A DNA stretch of 64,000 nucleotides from Hydrogenophaga sp. BPS33 (GTDB lineage Bacteria > Pseudomonadota > Gammaproteobacteria > Burkholderiales > Burkholderiaceae_C): assembly GCF_009859475.1 (NCBI RefSeq), contig NZ_CP044549.1, forward strand, positions 5,084,001 through 5,148,000, read 5' to 3'. This document shows positions 8,495-16,012 of this stretch, piece after piece (positions within the stretch are counted from its first letter, which is position 1; each line of letters starts with the position of its first letter). Made by a program: the position numbers and the translations under genes. The notes beneath the pieces were generated by a model that saw only the letters and a list, made by a program, of their open reading frames with translations, did no database searches and had not been told where the DNA came from.

Positions 8495-8516
8495 GTTTGA
8501 ACAATATCAGGAGGAG
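8381..8516. repeat. 64-bp tandem duplication in the IS left end
   Basis: Two identical 64-bp units (8381-8444 and 8445-8508) are followed by an 8-base third start (8509-8516). Each unit begins AGGAGGAG on the plus strand, which is both the target flank and the left target guide of the bridge RNA. Each unit carries the GCTCTC/GAGAGC hairpin (8407-8429 and 8471-8493) and the -10 hexamer. Confidence 0.95.
8501..8506 (-). promoter_or_regulatory. -10 half of circle-junction promoter (TATTGT)
   Basis: TATTGT starts two bases inside the left end. Transcription from the joined promoter would start next to the 5' hairpin of the predicted bridge RNA. The duplication places a second copy at 8437-8442. 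Confidence 0.72.
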
Positions 8517-8559
8517 CCGCCCTCCCGGCGGCGGGGGACACCCGCGGAGCAGAGCGCCC
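8509..8559. repeat. Right part of REP-like palindrome split by IS110 insertion
   Basis: Matches 27603-27652 base for base, including the GCCGCC/GGCGGC inner hairpin and the terminal GCAGAGCGCCC arm that pairs with GGGCGTTCTGC at 7196-7206. Confidence 0.85.
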
Positions 8560-8603
8560 AGCGTCCGCGAACCCGCGCGGTCTCTGCCAGAAACAAACAA
8601 GCC

Positions 8604-9167
8604 CTAATCCGCCACCCCATGCTGGCGCAGGATCTCGCCCCACGCTGCGAGCTTCCGATCAAAACTCCAGCTCGCGTTCGCCGGACTGGTCGACGGCAGC
8701 TTGTACACCGGCACACCGAGCATCTCGGTGTGGTGCGCGTGCCGGAAACTCTCGCTGCCGTTGTGCACGATGGCACCGAGCTTGGGGCACTGCCAGCGCA
8801 CCACGGAAAAGTCGTTGAGCGCCGCGTTCCGGATGTCCGCGTCCAGACTGCCCTCGCGCTCGCACGCGCCATACACGTCCCACACGCCCAGCCCATGCGT
8901 CTGCAGGGCGTTCACGCGGTCCTCGTAGCCCATCGTCGACAAGGGCAGGTTCCACAACGCGCCGAGGATTTTCCAGAAGTGGTTTTGCGGGTGCCCGTAA
9001 TACTGCTGCGAACGCAGCGATGCAACCCCTGGGAAGCTACCCAGCACCAACACCCGCGTGTCCGCGCTCAACACGGGCGCCAGGCCCTGCAGCCGGCTCA
9101 CGAGGCAACCCTCCGCGCTGCGCGCTGCGGTGCGAGCTTGCTTGGGGCGGCCCGGCGCGGCACTCAT
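8604..9167 (-). CDS. DNA-deoxyinosine glycosylase (TDG/Mug-like uracil glycosylase superfamily)
   Basis: The protein is 187 residues. VLVLGSFPGVASL and YYGHPQNHFWKIL are the signatures of the TDG/Mug-type branch that removes hypoxanthine and uracil from DNA. A C-terminal LPSTSPAN motif is also typical. The start at 9167 forms an ATGA overlap with the TatD gene stop, so the longer frame to 9683 is rejected. Role: base excision repair in the cytoplasm. Confidence 0.88.
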   Translation of the reverse strand: MSAAPGRPKQARTAARSAEGCLVSRLQGLAPVLSADTRVLVLGSFPGVASLRSQQYYGHPQNHFWKILGALWNLPLSTMGYEDRVNALQTHGLGVWDVYGACEREGSLDADIRNAALNDFSVVRWQCPKLGAIVHNGSESFRHAHHTEMLGVPVYKLPSTSPANASWSFDRKLAAWGEILRQHGVAD

Positions 9168-10006
9168 GACACGGCCTCCAACGCCGCCAGCCTGGGCAGC
9201 GCGGCCAAGGCATTCGAGGTGGTCGCTCTCATCAGTTCCTCCACAGGACTCCCACGCAGATCCGCCACCACCGCGCCAATGCGTGGCAACTCCGCCGGGG
9301 TGTTGATGCCTTGCGCACGGCCACCCGCGCGCGCCTGCACCGTCACGTACAGCCATTGCGGCGCCATGTCGGGCGCATCGGTCTCCAGCACCAAGGCCGA
9401 CAACGGCAGCCCGGCCGCGAGCCGGCGCAGTTGCCGCGCGGCATCGAAGGTGCAGGCACCGCCGAATCCCAGTTTGAAGCCCATGTCCAGAAAGCTGCGC
9501 GCCTGCTGCTCGCTGCCATTGAAGGCGTGGGCAATGCCGGCCACGGGCAACTCGCGCAGGTGCTTGAGCAGGTGGTCGGCGCTGCGGCGCACGTGCACGA
9601 TCACCGGCAGGCCATGCCGGCGCGCCAGGCGCAATTGCGCGCGGTAGAAAAACGCCTGCCGCTCGCGCATCTCGGGCGTGCACAGCGCCGGCACGAAAAA
9701 GTCCAGGCCGATCTCGCCCACGGCGACCAGGCGGGGGTCGTCCCGGTGCGCCGTCAACGCGGCGTCCAGAGCCGCCAGGTCGTCGTCACCGGCTTGCGGC
9801 ACGCACAGCGGATGGATGCCCAGCGCATAGGCGTCACCCAGGCGGTGGGCGAGCGTGCGCACGGTGTCAAAGTTGGCGCGCATCACGGCGGGTATCACGC
9901 ACAAGCCCACGCCACGTTCGCTCGCGCGTTGGCGCGCCTCGAACGTGAGCGCGTGGTCCGCGCCGAACTCGGGCGCATCCAGATGGCAGTGAGTGTCGAT
10001 CCACAT
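9164..10006 (-). CDS. TatD family metal-dependent hydrolase
   Basis: The protein is 280 residues and begins MWIDTHCHLDAPEF, the HxH metal-binding start of the family. GEIGLDFF supplies the bridging Glu, VIVHVRRS and GIAHAFNGS further His ligands, and LETDAPDMAP the final Asp. TatD proteins are nucleases/deoxyribonucleases of the amidohydrolase superfamily. It is translationally coupled to the glycosylase, which suggests a shared DNA-repair role. Confidence 0.88.
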   Translation of the reverse strand: MWIDTHCHLDAPEFGADHALTFEARQRASERGVGLCVIPAVMRANFDTVRTLAHRLGDAYALGIHPLCVPQAGDDDLAALDAALTAHRDDPRLVAVGEIGLDFFVPALCTPEMRERQAFFYRAQLRLARRHGLPVIVHVRRSADHLLKHLRELPVAGIAHAFNGSEQQARSFLDMGFKLGFGGACTFDAARQLRRLAAGLPLSALVLETDAPDMAPQWLYVTVQARAGGRAQGINTPAELPRIGAVVADLRGSPVEELMRATTSNALAALPRLAALEAVS

Positions 10007-10100
10007 GGCGGTATAACGGCCATTGTGCCGGCAAGGCCTGCCCCCGTTGGCTGGCCCATGCAGAACCCCCCAAGCCAAAATCGAGAAAGGATCTCCCCTC

Positions 10101-10526
10101 ATGTCACACACCACCCGTCTTGCCTGGATCGTCGCGCCTGCCCTGTTGGTCTTGAACGCCTGCGCCCTGCCCGGGGCATCGGCCCCTGCGCCGCTGGTGG
10201 GCAGCGAATGGTTGCTGGAAGACCTGGGTGGACGCGGCGTGCTCGACCGGGTGCAGGCCACCCTCGCGTTCCCCGAGGCCGGGCGCGTCGCGGGCAACAG
10301 CTCGTGCAACCGCTTCTTCGGCTCCTACACGCTGATGCAGGACAAGGTGGCGTTCGGCCAATTGGGCGGCACGCGCATGGCCTGCCCGCCCGCCGTGGGC
10401 GACCAAGAAGCGCGCTACCTCGACGCGCTGCAGAAGGCGCAGCGCCTGGAAGTGCAGGGCAAGACGATGCTGATGCACGTACAAGGCCTGGACAAGCCGC
10501 TGCGGTTCACGCGCACCCAACCCTGA
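10101..10526 (+). CDS. META/HslJ domain lipoprotein
   Basis: The protein is 141 residues. The signal peptide ends in a lipobox (LLVLNAC). The META domain follows (SEWLLEDLGGRGVLD, then GNSSCNRFFGSY, then GGTRMACPP). GAGAAAGG lies 10 bases upstream of the ATG. HslJ-like proteins are linked to novobiocin resistance and heat shock in E. coli, but the molecular role is unclear. Predicted outer-membrane lipoprotein. Confidence 0.85.
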   Translation: MSHTTRLAWIVAPALLVLNACALPGASAPAPLVGSEWLLEDLGGRGVLDRVQATLAFPEAGRVAGNSSCNRFFGSYTLMQDKVAFGQLGGTRMACPPAVGDQEARYLDALQKAQRLEVQGKTMLMHVQGLDKPLRFTRTQP

Positions 10527-10538
10527 GCGCCCTTCGCC

Positions 10539-12719
10539 ATGCTGGGCTCGCTCCAACAATTCGCCGTGGCCCTGGTCGGTGCCGTCGGCGTCTTCCTGCT
10601 CGGCAAACTCCTGATCGCAGGAGGGCATCGCGCATTCGAGCCAGCTCTGGCGTGGATTCGACCGGTGCTGCTGCGCATCGATCACGCGCTCGCCATGCCG
10701 CTCGCCCGGTGGATTGGGCTCGATGAAAACAGGGCCTGGCGGCGATGGAGCCGCCTGCTCGGTACCTTGTGCGCACTCGGTTTCGTCGGCGCCGTGGCGC
10801 CCTGGCCGCTGGGCGTCATCGCGTTGTCGCTGGGCTTGCTAGCGGTGCTGGCCGTGTTCCGGCGCTGGGCGTGGGACGAGAACGACCGCGAGCTGGGTCT
10901 TCCCAGCGAGGATCGGCGCTTTCGGAACGGCGAAGACTATGGCGATGAGGCGCTGGCCGCGCTGGCCGCCGTGGTCATGTTGAGCAGCCTGCTGGTGTGG
11001 CGCCTGACCGGGGTCCACGCCTTCGAAGGCCCTGTGGCAGAAGGCGAACCCGGTTATCTCCTGCACATCCTTTCGGAGACGTTGGCGGCCTTGCCCATCA
11101 TCGGCAACGTGGACGTGTTGGGCTACGAAGACCCCTCCGGCGTGCGCGTGCTGCAGCCCAACGGAGGCCCGGTCGCGTTTGCCCTGCGCATGGCGATCGA
11201 CCTGGTGGTGATCGGCGGACTGCTCAAGGCGGTCGACATCGCTCGCCGCATGGCCCGGGGGCAGGACTTGCGCCGCGAGGAAGAGGCACTTGCCAGCCGC
11301 GATCTGGCGCGCGTGCTGCCCTCCATCCACCGCCTGCGCCGCCTGGCCGTGGGCGGCGACGCCAATGCCATGAACCTGCTCGCCTCGGCGGCCGCGAGCC
11401 CGGCGGCCGGACAGGCGCCGCGTGCACGCCTGTGCGCCGTCCATGCGTTGCGAAGCGCCGCGGAGCAACACCCCGAATGGGCCGGCACCATCCTGCTGGA
11501 CAACCGGCTGGCCTGCGCGGCCGTGCTGGCCGATCCGGCCACGGCCGATGCCGACCTGCTGGGCGCCGCGCATCTGGAAAACGCGGAGAACGCATTGGCA
11601 GAGGCACGAATGAGCCAGGACCACGTCGCCGCCAAACTCATCGGCAGCGCGATTGCCGGGCTCTCGCAGGCCGTGATGGCCCAGGGCCTCACACCGCTGC
11701 CCGAAGCATTCCTGCTCGACCGGCCCCCGCAGACCTCCATGCCGGCGCGCAGCGCGCTCGTGCTGCGACTGGCCGAGCTGAAACTCAGGCTCACGGAACA
11801 CGTGCACACGGACAGTGCCGCCGAGATCCTGCAGGAAGCCTTGGGCCACGTCCAGACCGTTCTCGCCCACCTGCCCGCCGAGGCAACCCCCGATGCCCGG
11901 TTGCGTGTCCACCAATGCCACGCGCAGATCCTGGCCAGACTCGGCGAACGGGACCCGAGTTACGAAGGCAGTGTGCTGCTGACCGACGCGCTGGATGCGT
12001 TTGCCCATGCACAGACGCTGGTGGACGACGGCGATGCGCTCGCGCGCATCGGCCTCTGGACCGGCCGCGGGGTCGTGCACGAGATCCTCGGCCACCGAAC
12101 CGAGGGCCCGCCATCGGTGGCCCATTTCGCCGAGGCGGCCCAGCTGTTCGATGCCGCCGCTACGCTCATGGTCGACGCACAGGTGGGCACGGCCGATGCC
12201 GCGCAGTGCTTCATCAACCTGGGCAACGCCTGCGGTGCCGCTGCTCAAGCCACGGAAAGCGTCGCCATCGACGACGACCAGGCCACACCCGTACAAGCCT
12301 GGCTCGACCGGGCCGTGCAGGCCTATTCCAACGGCTTGCGGCTGGTCGGCGCTGGCCACTGGCCCGGCCTGGCCCACAACGCCTTTCACGGGCTGGCCGC
12401 GGCGCACGAGCATCGGTTCTCGCGGATGGGCGAGCGGCACGACATCGAAGCCGCGATCGGTGCGCGCCTGAGCATCCTCGACGAGATCGACCCTCGACAG
12501 GCCCCGGCCGAGTGGGCCCGCGCGGCCATCGAGCTGAGCCAGGCCGAGCACCTGGCCTTGCCCTCGTCCGCATCGACCTCGATCGGCCACAGCGCGGTCG
12601 ACCGGCTGCGGCAAGCACGCGAACGGCTCGCGCAAGCCGGCGATGAGGAAGCCCTGCAGCGGTGCGACGCGCTGATGGAGGCGATCCGCGCCGACGTGGC
12701 CGCGCGCGACCGCGGGTGA
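10539..12719 (+). CDS. Large membrane-anchored hypothetical protein, 726 aa
   Basis: I do not recognise this family. Predicted membrane segments lie near residues 5-28, 70-105, 138-156 and 203-225. A long Ala/Leu-rich helical cytoplasmic part of about 490 residues follows, with a TPR-like feel (LDAFAHAQTLVDDGDALARIG and similar repeats) but no clean consensus. It starts 12 bases after the META gene and its stop overlaps a GTG of dinB, so it may be part of a co-transcribed unit. Confidence 0.7.
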   Translation: MLGSLQQFAVALVGAVGVFLLGKLLIAGGHRAFEPALAWIRPVLLRIDHALAMPLARWIGLDENRAWRRWSRLLGTLCALGFVGAVAPWPLGVIALSLGLLAVLAVFRRWAWDENDRELGLPSEDRRFRNGEDYGDEALAALAAVVMLSSLLVWRLTGVHAFEGPVAEGEPGYLLHILSETLAALPIIGNVDVLGYEDPSGVRVLQPNGGPVAFALRMAIDLVVIGGLLKAVDIARRMARGQDLRREEEALASRDLARVLPSIHRLRRLAVGGDANAMNLLASAAASPAAGQAPRARLCAVHALRSAAEQHPEWAGTILLDNRLACAAVLADPATADADLLGAAHLENAENALAEARMSQDHVAAKLIGSAIAGLSQAVMAQGLTPLPEAFLLDRPPQTSMPARSALVLRLAELKLRLTEHVHTDSAAEILQEALGHVQTVLAHLPAEATPDARLRVHQCHAQILARLGERDPSYEGSVLLTDALDAFAHAQTLVDDGDALARIGLWTGRGVVHEILGHRTEGPPSVAHFAEAAQLFDAAATLMVDAQVGTADAAQCFINLGNACGAAAQATESVAIDDDQATPVQAWLDRAVQAYSNGLRLVGAGHWPGLAHNAFHGLAAAHEHRFSRMGERHDIEAAIGARLSILDEIDPRQAPAEWARAAIELSQAEHLALPSSASTSIGHSAVDRLRQARERLAQAGDEEALQRCDALMEAIRADVAARDRG

Positions 12720-12736
12720 GCCGCTATCCTCCTGCG

Positions 12737-13972
12737 GTGCCCGCCCTTTCACCGTCAGCCCCACTGCGCCGCATCGCCCACCTCGACATGGACGCCTTCT
12801 TCGCGTCGGTCGAGCTGCTGCGTTACCCACAACTCAAGGGGCTGCCAGTGGTGATCGGCGGCGGTCGGCGGCGTGAAGACGCGATGCTCGCGCGGCTGCG
12901 CGAGGTCTACCCCGAACGCGCCTGGACCGACGAAGACAGCGCCCACATCCCGGTGGAATTCTTCCCGCGTCTGGAGAGCTACGTCGGCCGGGGTGTGGCC
13001 ACCACGGCCACCTACCCCGCGCGCCAGTTCGGCGTGGGCTCGGCCATGGGCTTGATGAAGGCCGCCAAGCTCTGTCCGCAGGCCATCCTGCTGCCGGTGG
13101 ACTTCGACGAGGTGCGCCGCATCTCGCGCCTGTTCAAGAGCACCATCCGCGAGATCGCGCCGGTGGTGGAAGACCGGGGCGTGGACGAGGTTTACATCGA
13201 CTTCACCGACGTGGCCGGCGGCCAGCGCGAAGGCGGGCGCGTGCTGGCGCGGCTGATCCAGAAGAGCATCCACCAGGCCACGGGCCTGACCTGCTCGATC
13301 GGCGTCGCGCCCAACAAGCTCATCGCCAAGATGGCCAGCGAATTCCAGAAACCCAACGGCATCAGCATCGTCCACATCGAAGATCTGGAACGGCTCATCT
13401 GGCCGCTGCCCTGCCGCAAGATCAACGGTGTGGGGCCCAAGGCGGACGCGAAGCTGCAGGGCCATGGCATCCACACCATCGGCGAACTCGCGCAGCGCGA
13501 GCGGCACTGGCTGGTCGAACACTTCGGCAAGAGCTACGGTGCCTGGTTGCACGACGTGGCCCGGGGCCGCGATGACCGTCCCGTGCAGACCGAGAGCGAG
13601 CCGGTGAGCATGAGCCGCGAAACCACCTTCGAGCGCGACCTGCACGCCGTGCGCGACCGCGCCGAGCTCGGCGCCATCCTCACGCAACTCTGCGAACAGG
13701 TGGCCGATGACCTGCAGCGCAAGGGCTACGTGGGCAAGACCATCGGCGTGAAGCTGCGCTACGACAACTTCCAGATCGTCACGCGCGACACCACGATCGA
13801 CCACTACACCCACGACCCGGCCAGCGTGCGCCGCCAGGCCGGCCTGTGCCTCAAGCGGGTCGACCTCACGCGGCGCATCCGCCTGCTCGGCGTGCGCGTG
13901 GGAACGCTCGCCAAGGTCGGCGAAGTACCCCTCGAACCCGAACGCCTGCCCGACACCGCGCCGCTGTTCTGA
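12737..13972 (+). CDS. dinB: DNA polymerase IV (Y-family) with a 37-residue finger insertion
   Basis: About 411 residues from the GTG at 12737; an upstream GTG at 12716 would overlap the previous stop by four bases. HLDMDAFFASVE gives the catalytic Asp pair and VDEVYIDFTD the third acidic site. The usual SLDEAYLD is changed to GVDEVYID. Between VIGGG (about residue 43) and GVATTATYPAR (about 86) there is an insertion absent from E. coli DinB. A helix-hairpin-helix (KINGVGPKADAKL) and little-finger domain follow. Role: error-prone lesion bypass. I see no LexA box upstream. Confidence 0.88.
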   Translation: MPALSPSAPLRRIAHLDMDAFFASVELLRYPQLKGLPVVIGGGRRREDAMLARLREVYPERAWTDEDSAHIPVEFFPRLESYVGRGVATTATYPARQFGVGSAMGLMKAAKLCPQAILLPVDFDEVRRISRLFKSTIREIAPVVEDRGVDEVYIDFTDVAGGQREGGRVLARLIQKSIHQATGLTCSIGVAPNKLIAKMASEFQKPNGISIVHIEDLERLIWPLPCRKINGVGPKADAKLQGHGIHTIGELAQRERHWLVEHFGKSYGAWLHDVARGRDDRPVQTESEPVSMSRETTFERDLHAVRDRAELGAILTQLCEQVADDLQRKGYVGKTIGVKLRYDNFQIVTRDTTIDHYTHDPASVRRQAGLCLKRVDLTRRIRLLGVRVGTLAKVGEVPLEPERLPDTAPLF

Positions 13973-14067
13973 TCTCCGCCCAGCGGTCGTTGACGGAGCC
14001 TGACGCGAAACTTACATTGACACAGACCGACTGTCAGCCGTCAGCCGCATTCGCTCGGGGGCCTGCC

Positions 14068-14340
14068 ATGTTCTTCTGTCTCAATCTGGCCGAGTTGGAG
14101 CGCATCAAGCGCTGGCACGTGGCGCACCGCCAGGAGCATCCCCTGGAATACCAGCTGTGGGACGCGGTGCTCACCGTCTGGGTGATGGGCTGGGTGGGCT
14201 GGGTGCCTGCGTTCTATTCGCACGCGCTGTGGCTGGTGCCACTGTGCGTGTTCGGCATCAACATGCCCGGGCTCTATGTGCGGTGGCGGCGCAAGGTGCA
14301 TGCCGCGCACCGGCTGCGCTGTGACTGGCTTGATGAGTAA
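14068..14340 (+). CDS. Small two-helix membrane protein, 90 aa
   Basis: Unrecognised. The start MFFCLNLAELERIKRWHVAH is followed by two hydrophobic stretches (LTVWVMGWVGWVPAFY and LWLVPLCVFGINMPGLYV) and a basic C-terminus. The ATG at 14068 is chosen because it precedes the first hydrophobic unit; upstream sequence in this frame belongs to the dinB shadow. Confidence 0.6.
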   Translation: MFFCLNLAELERIKRWHVAHRQEHPLEYQLWDAVLTVWVMGWVGWVPAFYSHALWLVPLCVFGINMPGLYVRWRRKVHAAHRLRCDWLDE

Positions 14341-14575
14341 GAACACCCCCCTGCGCCGCTGCGCGGCTTCCCTCCTCCGTTGCGCGCCTTCGGCGCTTCG
14401 AGGGGGGACGGCATCTTGGGCCGGCGCAGCCGTCCCTCGATGCCTCTGGATGCAGTCACGCGCGCCGGAGAGAGCTGGTGCCTCGGGCCGGCGGCCGTCC
14501 CTCGATGCCTCAGGATGGAGTCACGCGCGCCGGATAGGGGTCGGATGGAGTCACGCGGGCGGAAAGGCGACTACA
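14341..14575. repeat. Dispersed GC-rich palindromic repeat, three degenerate units
   Basis: This 278-bp gap holds no gene. It has the family start CACCCCCCTGCGCCGCTGCG, a GCGCCTTCGGCGC hairpin, GAGGGGGGACGGC, then the motif GTCCCTCGATGCCTCTGGAT twice with variants, and a third GGATGGAGTCACGCG tail. Related copies lie at 37881, 39210, 48495 and 63533. Confidence 0.8.
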
Positions 14576-14618
14576 GTGGCCGCACCGTCCGCCAACGACG
14601 CCACGCACACGAGGCCCC

Positions 14619-15461
14619 ATGACCGCACCGACCTGCTTTTCCCTCACCACCACCGACCACATTGCGCACCTGGTGTTGAACCGCCCCGCCGAACTCAACA
14701 CCATGCACCCGACCTTCTGGCGCGAGCTCGACGAACTGCTCACGCAGCTCCACCACGAAGGCAGCGCGCGGGCACTCGTGATCAGCAGCACCGGCAAGCA
14801 CTTCAGCGCCGGCATGGCGCTGGAGACCTTCGCGGGCGCGATCAGCATGGACGACCAGAGCCCCGAAGGCCGCGCGGCCATCTTCGACCTGCTCACCGAC
14901 ATGCAGGCCACCTTCACCAAGATCGAAAACTTGCGCATCCCGGTGATCTGCGCCATCCAGGGTGGCTGCATCGGCGGTGCGGTCGACATGGTCACGGCCG
15001 CCTGCATCCGCTATGCCAGCGCCGACGCCTTCTTCTGCATCCAGGAAATCAACATCGGCATGGTGGCCGACGTGGGCACCTTGCAGCGCCTGCCCAAGCT
15101 GGTGCCGTTCGCGGTGGTGAAAGAGCTGGCCTATACAGGGCGCCGACTGCCTGCCGCCCGCGCGATGGCGTATGGCCTGGTGAACGAGGTGTTCGACAAC
15201 GCCGAGGCCACGCTCGCCGCCGCGCTGCAATGCGCCCAGGAGATCGCCAGCAAACCCCCGGTGGCGATCTGGGGCACCAAGCAGGCCGTGACCTATGCGC
15301 GCGACCACACGGTGGAAGACAGCCTGCGCCAGATGGGTTGGCTGCAAGGGGCGATCTGGAGCAACGCCCACGTGCGGGAATCGATCGCGGCGATGAAGGA
15401 GAAGCGGGCCGGTGACTTCACACCGCTGTCGGCGCTCAAGCCGTTCACGGCGCTGGGTTGA
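14619..15461 (+). CDS. Delta3,5-Delta2,4-dienoyl-CoA isomerase-like crotonase
   Basis: The protein is 280 residues with the crotonase fold. Oxyanion-hole segments are GKHFSAGMAL and QGGCIGGAVD. The segment EINIGMVADVGTLQRLPK matches the ECH1-type dienoyl-CoA isomerase signature, with both active-site acids (the Glu of EINIG and the Asp of ADVG). ECH1-type enzymes shift double bonds during beta-oxidation of odd-position unsaturated fatty acids. A plain enoyl-CoA hydratase is less likely because of that motif. Confidence 0.82.
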   Translation: MTAPTCFSLTTTDHIAHLVLNRPAELNTMHPTFWRELDELLTQLHHEGSARALVISSTGKHFSAGMALETFAGAISMDDQSPEGRAAIFDLLTDMQATFTKIENLRIPVICAIQGGCIGGAVDMVTAACIRYASADAFFCIQEINIGMVADVGTLQRLPKLVPFAVVKELAYTGRRLPAARAMAYGLVNEVFDNAEATLAAALQCAQEIASKPPVAIWGTKQAVTYARDHTVEDSLRQMGWLQGAIWSNAHVRESIAAMKEKRAGDFTPLSALKPFTALG

Positions 15462-15465
15462 TCGC

Positions 15466-15891
15466 TCAGGAAAGCCGGTACGTCGCCAGATGCAGGCTCG
15501 TCTCGGTGCTGCTGATGCCGCGGATCAGGCGGATGCGCTCGAGCACCTGTGAGAGTTCCGAAAGGCTGGAGGCGCGCAGCTCGGCCAACAGGTCCCAGCG
15601 GCCGTTGGTGTCGTGCAGCGCAGCCACGCCCGGCTCGCCCAGCAAGCTGGCGATGACCGCGCGCGTCTGGTTGCCTTCCACTGCCACGCTCATCCAGGCG
15701 CCGATCTCGTGAGGCTGTGCGTCTGGCCGCAGGCGCACGGTATAGCCCACGATCATGCCCTCGTCTTCCAGCCGCGCGATGCGGTTGTTGACGGTACCGC
15801 GCGACAAGCCCAAGGCCTTGGCCAAAGCCGCGACGTTGGTGCGCGCATCCTTGCGCAGCAGGGCGATCAGTCGTTGGTCCAGCGCGTCCAT
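15466..15891 (-). CDS. Lrp/AsnC family transcriptional regulator
   Basis: The protein is 141 residues with an N-terminal helix-turn-helix (LAKALGLSRGTVNNRIARLE) and the C-terminal RAM (ACT-like) ligand domain (LLAELRASSLSEL). It is divergent from ornithine cyclodeaminase, so an amino acid such as ornithine or arginine is a likely effector. The 121-bp intergenic region is AT-richer than its surroundings (15900-15970) and probably holds the operator; I cannot define half-sites. Confidence 0.9.
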   Translation of the reverse strand: MDALDQRLIALLRKDARTNVAALAKALGLSRGTVNNRIARLEDEGMIVGYTVRLRPDAQPHEIGAWMSVAVEGNQTRAVIASLLGEPGVAALHDTNGRWDLLAELRASSLSELSQVLERIRLIRGISSTETSLHLATYRLS

Positions 15892-16012
15892 AGGAGCATT
15901 GTGCGATTCGCTGCTGCCAATATGTCAATCTTCTGTCGAAATTCATACAAAGTTGGCGATTGTTTTTGACAGCAGGGGTTGGGAGACTGGGTGCCAGCCC
16001 CAAGGACTTCCC

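Larger units (their letters stand above)
7219..8510 (-). mobile_element. Complete IS110-family insertion sequence in a REP-like repeat
   Basis: The element body is 7221-8508, flanked by the dinucleotide AG on the plus strand (CT on the transposase strand) at 7219-7220 and 8509-8510. The ends are defined by comparison with the uninterrupted repeat at 27579-27652: homology stops at 7220 and resumes at 8509. There is no target duplication beyond the shared CT core and no terminal inverted repeat, as expected for IS110. The 5' non-coding end is long (286 bp, of which 64 bp is a duplication) and the 3' end only 15 bp, which is the IS110-group layout. Confidence 0.92.

Noticed and set aside
8381..8516. 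Possible CRISPR-like repeat array
   Set aside because: Only two contiguous identical units with no spacers, and they lie inside the IS left end.
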